Shown here piece after piece: positions 9,153 to 18,172 of a stretch of DNA of 64,000 nt. How positions within the stretch are numbered: the stretch's first letter is position 1; each line of letters begins with the position of its first letter. The notes beneath the pieces were generated by a model. The model made no database searches. It saw only the letters and a program-made list of their open reading frames with translations, and was not told where the DNA came from. The translations under genes and the position numbers were made by a program. Origin of the DNA: Roseateles sp. SL47 (GTDB lineage: Bacteria; Pseudomonadota; Gammaproteobacteria; Burkholderiales; Burkholderiaceae_C); the NCBI RefSeq assembly GCF_026625885.1, contig NZ_CP113068.1, positions 1,364,001-1,428,000 of the forward strand, in the 5' to 3' direction.

Positions 9153-10673
9153 GTCGGCCCTGAAAAACTTCGCCAACCCGCATGAATGCTGGGGTTTCGG
9201 GGTGAATGCCGATGGTGTGATTTGCAGGATTCAGGTCGAATCGATATCAATTCCTTGCAAACTGCATTGAGGTGTTGATGGGTCCCAAGCCTGCCGACGA
9301 ACGCGCCGATCACGATTTGTTCCGCACTGAGCTGTTGAACCTGATCAATCAGCGTCACGAGCTGGTTCGCTTGGCCGTCCTGATCGACTGGCAGGCCTTC
9401 GAAGCCGAGTGGAGCCCCCAATTCGCTTCAACCACGGGGCGGCCTGCTCTTCCCACGCGGCTGATGGCAGCGCTGCTGTACCTCAAGCACGTGTATGCGC
9501 TCAGCGACGAGGACGTGTGTGAGGGCTGGCGCGAGAACCCGTATTGGCAGCACTTCAGCGGCGAGCGGTACTTCCAGCATGAGTTGCCGTGCGATCCGTC
9601 CAGCTTGGTGCGCTGGCGCCAGCGCATCGGGGAAGCCGGCTGCGAGTGGTTGCTGGCGCATTCCATCGAAGCTGCGCGCAAGGGCGGTTTGATCAAGCGC
9701 CAAAGCCTGGATCATGTGGTGCTGGACACCACGGTACAGCCCAAGGCCATTGCGCATCCAACCGACAGCCGGCTGCTCAACCGGGCGCGGGAACAGCTTG
9801 TGGATGCTGCGCAACGCGAGGGGATCGAATTGCGCCAGAGCTACGCCCGAGTCGGCCAGGCTGCCGAGCATCAGGCGGGTCGATACGCCCATGCCAAGCA
9901 ATACCGGCGAATGCATCGCGAGATCAGGAAGCTCAGAACCTGGCTGGGCCGGGTCATCCGAGACGTGCAGCGCAAGGCCAACGGGGTCGGGCCCGAACTC
10001 AAAGCCAAGTTGGACATCGCCACTCGGCTTCACGCGCAAAAGCGTGGCGACAAAAACAAGCTGTATGCGCTGCATGCGCCCGAGGCGGAGTGCATTGCCA
10101 AAGGCAAGGCCAGAACGCCCTACGAGTTCGGTGTGAAGGTGTCCATCGCTGTGACGGCCCAAGAAGGGCTCGTCGTGGGCATGCGATCCATGCCGGGCAA
10201 TCCGTATGACGGGCACACCGTGGGCAGTCAGTTGGAACAGGTGGCAATCCTCACGGGGCAGGTGCCCAAGATCGTGCTGGCGGACCGGGGCTATCGCGGC
10301 GCACAAACCCCAGAAGGCACGCAGCTGCTGATCAGCCACACGCGGCGGCTGCCCAATCGGCTCAAGAAGCTGCTCAAGCGCAGACAGGTCGTGGAACCCA
10401 TGATCGGGCACATGAAATCAGACGGGTTGCTGGCCAAGAACTGGCTCAAGGGCGCGACCGGAGATGCGTTGCACGCGATTCTGTGCGGCGCAGGACACAA
10501 CCTGAGGATGATCCTGGCGCACCTGAGGGTGCTTTATTGCGCCGTGTGGGGACTGATGGCCCTGGCCGCCTCGCTGGAATGGCCAATGAAGGCGCAAACG
10601 TCAGCGCTCCCATCCTTGATGGCGCGCCGCGTCCTGCTCGCTCGGGACTGAAAACGAGTTGTTCAGGGGCGAC
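9153..10673 (+). mobile_element. IS5-like insertion sequence, 1521 bp, copy 1 (nested in IS66)
   Basis: Ends are GTCGGCCCTGAAAAACT (from 9153) and the inverse of GTCGCCCCTGAACAACT (to 10673). Six-base direct repeats TAACAA flank it (9147-9152 and 10674-10679). One transposase gene fills most of it. It sits 70 bp inside the left end of the IS66 element, so it separates the IS66 promoter region from tnpA. The second copy at 13218-14738 has exactly the same length. Confidence 0.92.
9278..10651 (+). CDS. IS5-family transposase (copy 1)
   Basis: About 457 residues from ATG 9278 (GTG 9272 is an alternative). DDE transposase that cuts and joins the IS ends. Typical IS5-family blocks are present: GRPALPTRLMAALLYLKH, VCEGWRENPYWQ, FQHELPCDPSSLVRWR, first catalytic Asp in VVLDTTVQ, GNPYDGHT, second Asp in VLADRGYRG, and Glu in VEPMIGHMKSD. 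Full length and without stops, so probably active. It differs from copy 2 at scattered positions and clearly in the last 35 residues. Confidence 0.93.
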   Translation: MGPKPADERADHDLFRTELLNLINQRHELVRLAVLIDWQAFEAEWSPQFASTTGRPALPTRLMAALLYLKHVYALSDEDVCEGWRENPYWQHFSGERYFQHELPCDPSSLVRWRQRIGEAGCEWLLAHSIEAARKGGLIKRQSLDHVVLDTTVQPKAIAHPTDSRLLNRAREQLVDAAQREGIELRQSYARVGQAAEHQAGRYAHAKQYRRMHREIRKLRTWLGRVIRDVQRKANGVGPELKAKLDIATRLHAQKRGDKNKLYALHAPEAECIAKGKARTPYEFGVKVSIAVTAQEGLVVGMRSMPGNPYDGHTVGSQLEQVAILTGQVPKIVLADRGYRGAQTPEGTQLLISHTRRLPNRLKKLLKRRQVVEPMIGHMKSDGLLAKNWLKGATGDALHAILCGAGHNLRMILAHLRVLYCAVWGLMALAASLEWPMKAQTSALPSLMARRVLLARD

Positions 10674-10694
10674 TAACAAGTGAAGTGGGGACGT

Positions 10695-11135
10695 ATGTCG
10701 GTGGATCTGGAAGCCCTGAAGCGGCGCCTTGTGTTGCGTCACAAGCCGGGTGGGCGTTGTGTGTACGACAAGGCGGCCAAGGCCGAGTTTGTGCAGGTGT
10801 GCCTGCAGCCGGGCGTGTCGGTGGCCCGTCTGGCACGCGAGTTCGGCATCAATGCCAACCAGGTCGCACGGTGGATTCGTGATCACGGCCAGCTGCGCAA
10901 GCGCGCACCTGTCGAACGCTCTGCGGCGCGGGCCTCGCCCTTCGTCGCGGTGCCGGTGGTCCCAGTCGCTGCCGAGCGCTTCGTGCATGACCTTGACGAT
11001 CGTTGCGATGTGAGTTTGCAGGCGACGCTGCCTAACGGCGTGGCGGTCGAACTTCGAGGCGTCGGACAGCGCCAACTCGCCGATGTGCTGCAGATGCTGG
11101 GGAGGTTGACGTGTTCCGTCTCGACGAGCATCTGA
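10695..11135 (+). CDS. tnpA: IS66 accessory protein TnpA (transposase OrfA type)
   Basis: 146 residues from ATG 10695. Contains a helix-turn-helix of the IS66 OrfA/IS3-OrfA type (VQVCLQPGVSVARLAREFGINANQVARWI). Required with TnpB and TnpC for IS66 transposition. The end overlaps tnpB by 25 bases, in line with the coupled translation known in IS66 elements. The native leader upstream was split by the nested IS5-like copy, so its expression may be lost or driven from that copy. Confidence 0.88.
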   Translation: MSVDLEALKRRLVLRHKPGGRCVYDKAAKAEFVQVCLQPGVSVARLAREFGINANQVARWIRDHGQLRKRAPVERSAARASPFVAVPVVPVAAERFVHDLDDRCDVSLQATLPNGVAVELRGVGQRQLADVLQMLGRLTCSVSTSI

Positions 11136-11461
11136 AGGTCTACCTGCACCGCGCGCCCGTGGACTTTCGCCTCAACATCAACGGCCTGGCCACGCTGGTA
11201 CAGCAGGCCCTCGGCCTGGATCCGTTCGCCGCCTGCGTGTACGTGTTCAGCAACCGGCGTCGCGACCGCGTGAAGATCCTCGGCTGGGACCGCAACGGCT
11301 TCTGGCTGCTGCTCAAGCGGTTGGAGGAAGACCGCTTCATCTGGCCCAGCGAGACGGCGGCACCGACACTGACGGTGGAGCAACTGCATTGGCTGCTGGA
11401 GGGCATCGACATCGGCGTCGTGCATCGCCATCCCCACCGCATGTACCAGCACGTCGGCTGA
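11111..11461 (+). CDS. tnpB: IS66 accessory protein TnpB
   Basis: 116 residues, start GTG 11111 within the end of tnpA. The family signature is clear: VYLHRAPVDFRLNINGLATLVQ, FAACVYVFSNRRRDRVKILGWDRNGFWLLLKRLEEDRF. Small helper protein of IS66-family transposition with no known catalytic site. Intact length for the family. Confidence 0.93.
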   Translation: MFRLDEHLKVYLHRAPVDFRLNINGLATLVQQALGLDPFAACVYVFSNRRRDRVKILGWDRNGFWLLLKRLEEDRFIWPSETAAPTLTVEQLHWLLEGIDIGVVHRHPHRMYQHVG

Positions 11462-11538
11462 GAACAGCAGCGCCGGCGTGCGCCATTGCGGCATATCCGC
11501 ATGGTGTCCTGGGGCTGTGGCGAGGACACTGGCTGCAG

Positions 11539-13137
11539 ATGGTCCATATGCCCACACCCGACGAAGTCATCACATTGCAGCAGGCGCTGGCCGAAGCGCT
11601 CAAGCGCAACGAGTCGCTGGCCGGCGAGCTCCGAGTGACGCGCGCCGAGCGCGACCTCCTCAAGGAGAAGCTCAGCAAGTTCACGCGCCAGCTCTTCGCC
11701 GCCAGCAGCGAGGTTGCCGCCCTGCAGAAGGACATGTTCTTCAACGAGGCCGAAGACCTCGGCGCGCAGGCCGAGCCGGCGATTGAAGAGAGCAGCGACA
11801 ACGACAAGATCGACGTGCCCGGCCACAAGCGGACCAAGCGTGGGCGCAAACCGCTGGACCCGGCGCTGCCGCGCGAGGTGATCCGCCATGAGCTGCCCGA
11901 GGACCAGCGCGTGTGCCCGCACGACGGCACGCGCTTGAGCGAGATCGGTGTCGAGGCCAGCGAGCAGCTGGACATCATTCCGCAGCAGGTGCGCGTCATC
12001 CGGCACGAGCGCGTCAAGTACGCCTGCCCGTGCTGCGACGGCGGCATGCGGCTGGCGCCGCGCCCCGCGCAGATCATCCCGCGGGGCATCTTCACCGAGA
12101 GTGCACTGGCCTGGATCGCCACCTCCAAGTACCTGGACGGCCTGCCGCTGTACCGCCAGGCGGCACTACTGGGGCGCTTCGGCGGCACCGACATCGCGCG
12201 CAACACCGTGGCCGGCAGCATGGTGCGCGCCGGCATCGGCGTACAGCCGGTGATCAACCTGCTGCGCGACCAGCTGTTGGACGCCCCGCTGGTGTTCGGC
12301 GACGAGACTGAGCTGCAGGTGCTCAAGGAACCTGGCCGCAGTGCGCAGGCCAAGAGCTATATCTGGGCGCAGATGACCAATGGCAGCGGCCGGGACGGCA
12401 CTGGGCCACCGATCCGGCTGTTCGCTTACTCCCCGAGTCGCTCGACGAAGACGGCGATGGAGCTGTATGCAGGCATTGGCCCGGGCGCCGTGCTGATGAC
12501 GGACGGCTACGAGGTCTACGACACCGTGGCCCAGACGCACCGGCTCGTGCACCTGGCGTGCTGGACGCACTGCCGAAGGTACTTCATCGAAGCGCTGCAG
12601 GCCTTGCCAAAGGCCCAGCGAGGGCCCGATCAGCTCGCGGCACGCTTCATCGCGCTCATCGGCGAGCTGTACCACGTCGAGGCACAGGCCAAGCGCGACG
12701 GCGCCGACACGGATGAGCTCAAGCGCCGGCGTCAGCGGGACAGCGTCCCCGTGTTGGACAAGATCGAGACGCTGCTGCTGGCCAACCTGCACGGTGTGCT
12801 GCCCAAGAGCCTGTTGGGGCAGGCGCTGCACTACCTCGCTTCGCAGTGGAGCAAGCTCAAGCGCTACGTCGAGGACGGCCGCTACAGCATCGATAACAAC
12901 GCGCAGGAGAACGCCATCCGGCCCTTCTGTGTGGGCCGCCGCAACTGGCTGTTCGCCGACACCGTGCATGGCGCCAACGCCAGCGCCAACCTGTACTCGC
13001 TGCTGCAAACCTGCCAGGTCAACGGCATCGACGGCTACCGCTACCTGCGAGCCTTGTTCGCAGCGCTACCCGTCGCCCAGACCGTTGACGACTATGCCGC
13101 GCTGCTGCCGTGGTCCATCGACCTCAGCAAGCCCTGA
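11539..13137 (+). CDS. tnpC: IS66-family transposase TnpC
   Basis: 532 residues from ATG 11539 (ATG 11548 possible). N-terminal coiled coil (LQQALAEALKRNESLAGEL...LLKEKLSKFTRQLF), a zinc-finger-like CPCC segment, then the DDE domain: Asp in VFGDETELQV, Asp in VLMTDGYEVYD, CWTHCRRYF, and the Glu block DNNAQENAIRPFCVGRRNWLF. Intact. It is the catalytic protein of the IS66 element. Confidence 0.94.
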   Translation: MVHMPTPDEVITLQQALAEALKRNESLAGELRVTRAERDLLKEKLSKFTRQLFAASSEVAALQKDMFFNEAEDLGAQAEPAIEESSDNDKIDVPGHKRTKRGRKPLDPALPREVIRHELPEDQRVCPHDGTRLSEIGVEASEQLDIIPQQVRVIRHERVKYACPCCDGGMRLAPRPAQIIPRGIFTESALAWIATSKYLDGLPLYRQAALLGRFGGTDIARNTVAGSMVRAGIGVQPVINLLRDQLLDAPLVFGDETELQVLKEPGRSAQAKSYIWAQMTNGSGRDGTGPPIRLFAYSPSRSTKTAMELYAGIGPGAVLMTDGYEVYDTVAQTHRLVHLACWTHCRRYFIEALQALPKAQRGPDQLAARFIALIGELYHVEAQAKRDGADTDELKRRRQRDSVPVLDKIETLLLANLHGVLPKSLLGQALHYLASQWSKLKRYVEDGRYSIDNNAQENAIRPFCVGRRNWLFADTVHGANASANLYSLLQTCQVNGIDGYRYLRALFAALPVAQTVDDYAALLPWSIDLSKP

Positions 13138-13217
13138 ACCACGCTTATCTGTTGGCTTCGCGTGAGGCAAGGGCGTGGGTAATTGACCGCATACCCGGTG
13201 ACCTACGGCTGGACCTA

Positions 13218-14738
13218 GTCGGCCCTGAACAACTCGTTTTCAGCCCTGAGCCAGCACGGCGCGCCGTGCGATGAAGGCTTTGGGTGCTGATATTGGGGCG
13301 GCCTTACGCAGGGCCAGCGTGGCCACCGTCGCGATCAGCCCCAACAGGGCGCAATAAAGCACCCGCAGGTGCGCCAGGATCATCCTCAGGTTGTGCCCAG
13401 CGCCACACAGGATCGCGTGCAGCGCATCGCCACTCGCGCCCTTGAGCCAGTTCTTGGCCAGCAGCCCGTCGGACTTCATGTGCCCGATCATGGGCTCCAC
13501 GACTTGTCTGCGCTTGAGCAACTTCTTCAAACGCTTGGGCAGTCTGCGCGTGTGGCTGATCAGCAGCCGCGTGCCCTCGGGCGGCTCCACGCCGCGGTAG
13601 CCCCGATCCGCCAACACGATCTTGGGTGCTTGCCCCGTGAGGATGCCCACCTGCTCCAACTGGCTGCCCACCGTGTGTCCGTCATACGGATTGCCCGGCA
13701 TCGATCGCATGCCCACGACGAGCCCTTCTTGGGCCGTCACTGCGATGGACACTTTCACGCCGAACTCGTAGGGCGTTCTGGCCTTGCCCTTGGCGATGCA
13801 CTCCGCCTCGGGCGCGTGCAGCGCATACAGCTTGTTCTTGTCGCCACGCTTTTGGGCGTGCAGTCGGGTCGCAATGTCGAGTTTGGCCTTCAGCTCGGGC
13901 CCGATCTCACCAGCCTTGCGTTGCACGTCGCGGATGACCCGGCCCAGCCACGTTCTCAGCTTCCTGATCTCGCGCTGCATGCGCCGGTATTGCTTGGCAT
14001 GGGCGTAACGGCCGGCTTGGTGCTCGGCAGCCTGGCCGACTCGGGCGTAGCTCTGGCGCAATTCGATCCCCGCGCCTTGCGCAGCGGCCACGAGCTGTTC
14101 CCGCGCCCGGTTGAGCAGTCGGCTGTCGGTGGGATGCGCAATCGCCTTGGGTTGCACCGTGGTGTCCAGCACCACGTGGTCCAGGCTCTGGCGCTTGATC
14201 ACGCCGCCCTTGCGTGCAGCTTCAATGGAGTGGGCCAGTAGCCATTCGCAGCCGGCCTCGCCGATGCGCTGGCGCCAGCGCACCAAGCTGGAAGGATCGC
14301 AGGGCAGCTCATGCTGGAAGTACCGCTCGCCGCTGAAGTGCTGCCAGTACGGGTTCTCGCGCCAGCCCTCACACACGTCATCGTCGCTGAGCGCGTACAC
14401 GTGCTTGAGGTACAGCAAGGCGGCCATCAGCCGCGTGGGCAACGCAGGGCGGCCGGTGGTGGAGACAAATTGCGGGCTCCACTCAGCTTCAAACGCCTGC
14501 CAGTCAATCAGCGCCGCCAAGCGAACCAGTTCGTGACGCTGGTTGATCAGGTTCAGCAGCTCTGTGCGGAACAAATCGTGATCGGCGCGTTCGTCGGCAG
14601 GCTTGGGACCCATCAACACCTCAATGCAGTTTGCAAGGAATTGATATCGATTCGACCTGAATCCTGCAAATCACACCATCGGCATTCACCCCGAAACCCC
14701 AGCATTCATGCGGGTTGGCGGAGTTTTTCAGGGTCGAC
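13218..14738 (-). mobile_element. IS5-like insertion sequence, 1521 bp, copy 2 (inverted)
   Basis: Same length and same terminal repeats as copy 1 (GTCGGCCCTGAACAACT from 13218; inverse of GTCGACCCTGAAAAACT to 14738) but opposite orientation. Flanked by 6-bp direct repeats GACCTA at 13212-13217 and 14739-14744. It is inserted in rhs copy 2 only 15 bp from the right edge of the IS66 target duplication. The interior bases 13203-13217 are rhs sequence. Confidence 0.92.
13240..14613 (-). CDS. IS5-family transposase (copy 2)
   Basis: About 457 residues, ATG at 14613 (GTG at 14619 possible). Same blocks as copy 1 (VVLDTTVQ, GNPYDGHT, VLADRGYRG, VEPMIGHMKSD), without stops. The final 35 residues (ALLGLIATVATLALRKAAPISAPKAF...) differ strongly from copy 1, so the two copies are separate isoforms that arrived independently or diverged by gene conversion. 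Confidence 0.93.
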   Translation of the reverse strand: MGPKPADERADHDLFRTELLNLINQRHELVRLAALIDWQAFEAEWSPQFVSTTGRPALPTRLMAALLYLKHVYALSDDDVCEGWRENPYWQHFSGERYFQHELPCDPSSLVRWRQRIGEAGCEWLLAHSIEAARKGGVIKRQSLDHVVLDTTVQPKAIAHPTDSRLLNRAREQLVAAAQGAGIELRQSYARVGQAAEHQAGRYAHAKQYRRMQREIRKLRTWLGRVIRDVQRKAGEIGPELKAKLDIATRLHAQKRGDKNKLYALHAPEAECIAKGKARTPYEFGVKVSIAVTAQEGLVVGMRSMPGNPYDGHTVGSQLEQVGILTGQAPKIVLADRGYRGVEPPEGTRLLISHTRRLPKRLKKLLKRRQVVEPMIGHMKSDGLLAKNWLKGASGDALHAILCGAGHNLRMILAHLRVLYCALLGLIATVATLALRKAAPISAPKAFIARRAVLAQG

Positions 14739-16374
14739 GACCTACGACCAGTCCGGTGGGGTGTATGGCTACGGCGTCGGCCGCCTGACCACCGCCACCT
14801 TCCCCACGGGCAGCACGCAATACGGCTATGACGCCCATGGCCGGGTGATCACCCGCATCCAGACGGTGGGCACGGTGGCTCTCACCACCCGCTATGCCTA
14901 CGATGCAGCCAACCACGTCACCCGCCTCACCTATCCCTCGGGGCGGGTGGTGACTTTCAGCTACGAGGCGGGGCAGCTCAAGGGCATCAACCTTGCCACT
15001 GACACCGTCTCCCCGGGCCAACCGCTGATCAGCCAGATCCAGTGGCAAGCCTTCGGGCCGGCGCGCAGTTGGCTGATGCACATGGCCAGTGGCACGCAAG
15101 CCTATGAGCGGGTGTTTGACACCTATGGCCGCCTGGTGCGCTACCCCTTGAACGGCGTGGTGCGGGACCTGCGGTATGACGCCGCCAACCGGATCATCAG
15201 CTACACCCATCTGGATGCGACCACGGGGCAGGCCACGGCCGCCACGCAGGCGCTGGAGCAGAACTTCGGGTATGACGAACTGGGCCGCCTGACCACCATC
15301 AGCACACCGGCCCAGAGCTGGACCATCGGGTATGACGCCAACGGCAACCGCACGCAGGTGACCCTGAAGGGGAGCAGCCGCGCCTACACGACGTCAGCCA
15401 CCAGCAACCGGCTCGAGCAGATCAGCAACCCGGTGCGCAGCATGAGCTACGACGCGGCGGGCAACACCATTGCCGACACCGCGATGTACAACAGCGCGGT
15501 GTACAGCCTGGACAACCGGCTGACAGCGATCACCAAGGCGGGTCAGACCACGTCCTACAGCTATGACGCAGGCGGGCAGCGGGTGAGCAAGTCCAATGCG
15601 GCCGCGCCGGATCAAGCACAGGTGTTTGTGTACGACTCCAGCCCGGAGCTGCTGGGGGAATACGCAGCAGACGGCACAGCGGTGCAGGAGGTGGTGTGGT
15701 TCGATGGGCAGCCGCTGATTGTGCTGGGCCCGGTCACCAGCAACGATGTGTTCTTCAGCTATGCGGATCACCTCGGGGCGCCCAGAATCCTGGTGGACAG
15801 AACAGGGGCGGAGCGGTGGCGGTGGATCGCGGAGCCGTTTGGGTCCACGGCGGCGGACCCGGCGCCGTCAGGGCTGGCTGCAGTGGCATTCCCCTTGCGC
15901 TTCCCGGGGCAGTACCTTGATGGGGAGACGGGGCTCAACTACAACTACTTCCGGGATTACGATGGGACGAGTGGGAGGTATGTTCAAAGTGACCCCATCG
16001 GATTGAAAGGCGGCATCAACACCTACGCATATGTGGGTGGAAATCCGCTGAGTCGCGTAGACCCCGATGGGCGCTTCTTCTTCCTGGTGCCTCTCCTCGG
16101 ACACAGCGCGGCGACGGCCCTTGGCGATTTGGCCATCGCTGGCGGCATCACTTGGTGGGCTACTCACAAGATTGGCCCGAGTTGGCCAACACAGCCCGAG
16201 CCAGGGGAGTCGCCTCGGGACAAATACGAAAAGGATGCGGACGCTTGCTACGAGCAGTGCAAGGGCCATCTCGAGGCATGCGGACCAGGCAAGGACTTGC
16301 AAGCGTCTGATTACCGCCGTTGCTTCCGCCGTTGCATGTTCGATAAGGGGCACGGTGGCCTTCCTCCACCCTGA
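14739..16374 (+). pseudogene. rhs copy 2, right fragment with variable tip domain 2
   Basis: Continues rhs copy 2 after the inverted IS5-like element. From 14745 it is collinear with the first rhs up to 15980 and encodes the YD repeats and core end (YADHLGAPR, YVGGNPLSRVDPDGR). The last ~100 residues, after DPDGR, form a new tip: a hydrophobic stretch (FFFLVPLLGHSAATALGDLAIAGGITWW) then a Cys-rich part (ACYEQCKGHLEAC, RRCFRRCMF). No function recognised. The open frame continues upstream into the IS but that is not native. Without its 5' part it can be expressed only after recombination into rhs copy 1 or from a promoter in the IS. Confidence 0.82.
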
Positions 16375-16385
16375 GAAACTACGTA

Positions 16386-16589
16386 ATGGAAAAGAACACA
16401 GCCGAGCAAATCATGGCCAAAGCGCTTGCCGCAGTCGAGGAACTGACTGCTGCCTTAGCGATTGCAAGAGAGCAAACGTCCACCGATGAACTGGCGAAGC
16501 TCTCGAAGGGAATTGGCCTTGCAATCGGAGCGATTGAGATGCACGTCAACGTGCCGCTGTATCACCGCTTCCCGGAGCTGGAGAAATAG
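16386..16589 (+). CDS. Small protein, immunity candidate for Rhs tip 2
   Basis: 67 residues, 11 bases after the rhs stop. Predicted mostly helical (AEQIMAKALAAVEELTAALAIAREQ; LAKLSKGIGLAIGAIEMHVN), with no signal peptide or membrane segment. No family recognised. Position after a variable Rhs tip is the basis for suggesting an immunity role. It is cytoplasmic in character, unlike the membrane protein after tip 1, in line with a different toxin. Confidence 0.55.
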   Translation: MEKNTAEQIMAKALAAVEELTAALAIAREQTSTDELAKLSKGIGLAIGAIEMHVNVPLYHRFPELEK

Positions 16590-17044
16590 GCTCCGCCGGG
16601 GCCGTCGCGTCCGACGGGTAAGGCTCCGAGTCCAGGCCACCCGAAGGGCTCGGACTTGACGCGTAGGCTTGCTGTTCGACGCTTGCCATGTGCGGTGTCT
16701 GCCGGGGTCCCTGGCGGGCACCGCTGACGGCAGAGGGCGACTCGCTCCCTTCCCTGGGAAGGGGCGGGGGGATGGGCAAGGAGCCGCCGCCGCAGGACGG
16801 CGGGCAGCACCGGCAGGCGCCGGTGCTGCCGCGAAGGAGCGCCCGCCCCAGCGGGCCGACGCAGCGCCGTGGGAGCCGGAGCCATCGAAGCGCGGCGCAG
16901 CGGCGCCCATGACGGGTGACGAAGGGCGTCCAGCCCGTAGAAGGTGCGTGCGGCCCTAGTCGCCGGATAGCACCAGTTCGCCCGAGTTCGACACCAACCG
17001 CGGTAAGTGCTTGATCCGTATAGGTCGGCCCTTCGGAATTGCCA
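16590..17044. other. GC-rich spacer between Rhs modules 2 and 3
   Basis: About 455 bases without a credible gene. It includes the recurring motif described separately (16625-16666) and several GC-rich dyads (for example CCGCCGTCC-type and GGCACCGGCAGGCGCCGGTGCTGCC-type segments near 16795-16832) but no T-rich tract typical of a terminator. Confidence 0.5.
16625..16666 (+). repeat. Motif found after immunity candidates 2 and 3, copy 1
   Basis: CCGAGTCCAGGC followed by CACCCGAAGGGCT and a GACTTGACGCG-like end is shared with 18690-18741, where 11 extra bases are inserted in the middle. Both can form a hairpin around CACCCGAAGGG, but with different stems: TCCGAG/CTCGGA here. Confidence 0.6.
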
Positions 17045-17400
17045 CTACAGCAACGTCAGTTGGGTGTCGATAGTCGGTTTCTTGATGCGCAGTGCGGCCA
17101 GCGCTTGGGCTTGGCGGGGTTGAACGGTGGACACGCCGTGGATGGGCGCTTCGTTGTCAATGCTGACGGTGTGGCGCTGGATGCGCCGCAGCTCGGCCAG
17201 CGCGGCTTCGGGCGACAGCTCGCTGCCGGCCAGCTTCAGGCGCTGGCGCATCACGCGGTACAGGATCAGCGCCATGAAGCAAATGCTGGCGTGGGCCATG
17301 ATGCGCTCGGGCAGGCGGTGGAAGACCGGGGCGATCTCGATCTCGGACTTCAGCACCTTGAAGCCGCGCTCGATGTCGGCCAGCCGCTGATCGTGCTTGG
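17045..17400 (-). pseudogene. Transposase C-terminal fragment (IS4/IS1634-like)
   Basis: The minus strand reads DIERGFKVLKSEIEIAPVFHRLPERI-AHASICFMALILYRVMRQRLK and ends at a TAG at 17045-17047. This is the C-terminal block of an IS4/IS1634-type DDE transposase (Glu region and following helix). The rest of the transposase is missing; the fragment is fused to the rhs tip that starts at 17381. It marks an old insertion or recombination junction. Confidence 0.7.
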
Positions 17401-18172
17401 GCAAACCAGCAGCAACGATGTGTTCTTCAGCTATGCGGATCACCTCGGGGCGCCCAGAATCCTGGTGGACAGAACAGGGGCGGAGCGCTGGCGGTGGGGC
17501 GCCGAGCCGTTTGGGGCCACGGCAGCGGACCCTGCGCCGTCAGGGCTGGCTGCAGTGGCATTCCCCTTGCGCTTCCCGGGGCAGTACTTTGACGCCGAAA
17601 CCGGGCTCAACTACAACTACTTCCGGGATTACGATGGGACGAGTGGGAGGTACGTCCAAAGTGACCCGATAGGCCTTGTGGGAGGCATCAACACCTATGC
17701 CTACGTCGAGGGCAACCCGCTGAGCTATGCCGACCCCAATGGGTTGCAGGCCATCACGGGGAACGACGTGGGGGTGGCATTGCCGGCTGTCGGGAGTGTC
17801 TGCGCGGCAACAGGCGGCACTGCCTGTGCTGCCGCAGTGGTTGGCGCGGTTGGTGTCGCTAGCTATTGGCTGACTGACCGATACGTCAATCCTTGGGCGC
17901 AGCCGATGATTGCCAGCGCCATCGAGTGGTGCACGGCCTCTGATACGCCGACGCAGCAGGAATGCGATGCCGAGTGGTTGAGAGCCAGGAACGTGTGCTT
18001 CGAGTGGATGAACGAACTGGGGCGGCCTGGCATCTCTGCTCGCCGCAGACGCATCCTGCTCGAACTCACTGGCGGAAACATGGCCATTTGCATGAGCGGC
18101 CAGGTGTCGCAAGCGTGCGGAGGGACGAAGGTGGAGCAGCCTCCGAAGCCGCGCCGCAAGAGGTATCTATGA
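17381..18172 (+). pseudogene. rhs copy 3, tip fragment with variable domain 3
   Basis: Begins in the middle of the conserved core (GQPLIVLG, SSNDVFFSYADHLGAPR) and runs through GLNYNYFRDYDGTSGRY and YVEGNPLSYADPNGL. It then carries a third, unrelated tip of about 140 residues: an Ala/Gly/Val-rich hydrophobic segment (PAVGSVCAATGGTACAAAVVGAVGVASYW), then a Cys-containing helical part (CDAEWLRARNVCFEWMNEL, CMSGQVSQACGG) and a basic end. There is no N-terminal Rhs part, so this is an orphan tip. The TGA overlaps the next start in ATGA (18169-18172). Confidence 0.82.

Larger units (their letters stand above)
9083..13194 (+). mobile_element. IS66-family insertion sequence with a nested IS5-like element
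   Basis: Complete IS66-type element. The ends are GTAAGCGGTCAAT (9083-9095) and its near-perfect inverse ATTGACCGCATAC (13182-13194). It is bordered by 8-bp direct repeats CCGGTGAC at 9075-9082 and 13195-13202, the duplication size expected for IS66. Inside are tnpA, tnpB and tnpC in order. Without the nested 1521-bp element and its 6-bp duplication the element would be about 2585 bp. It is inserted in rhs copy 2. Confidence 0.93.

Noticed and set aside
14311..14738. In-frame upstream extension of rhs copy 2 right fragment
   Set aside because: This part is the antisense of the inverted IS5-like transposase; the rhs sequence begins only after the target duplication at 14744.
17039..17380. In-frame upstream extension of rhs tip 3
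   Set aside because: It is the antisense of a transposase C-terminal fragment, which has recognisable motifs on the minus strand.
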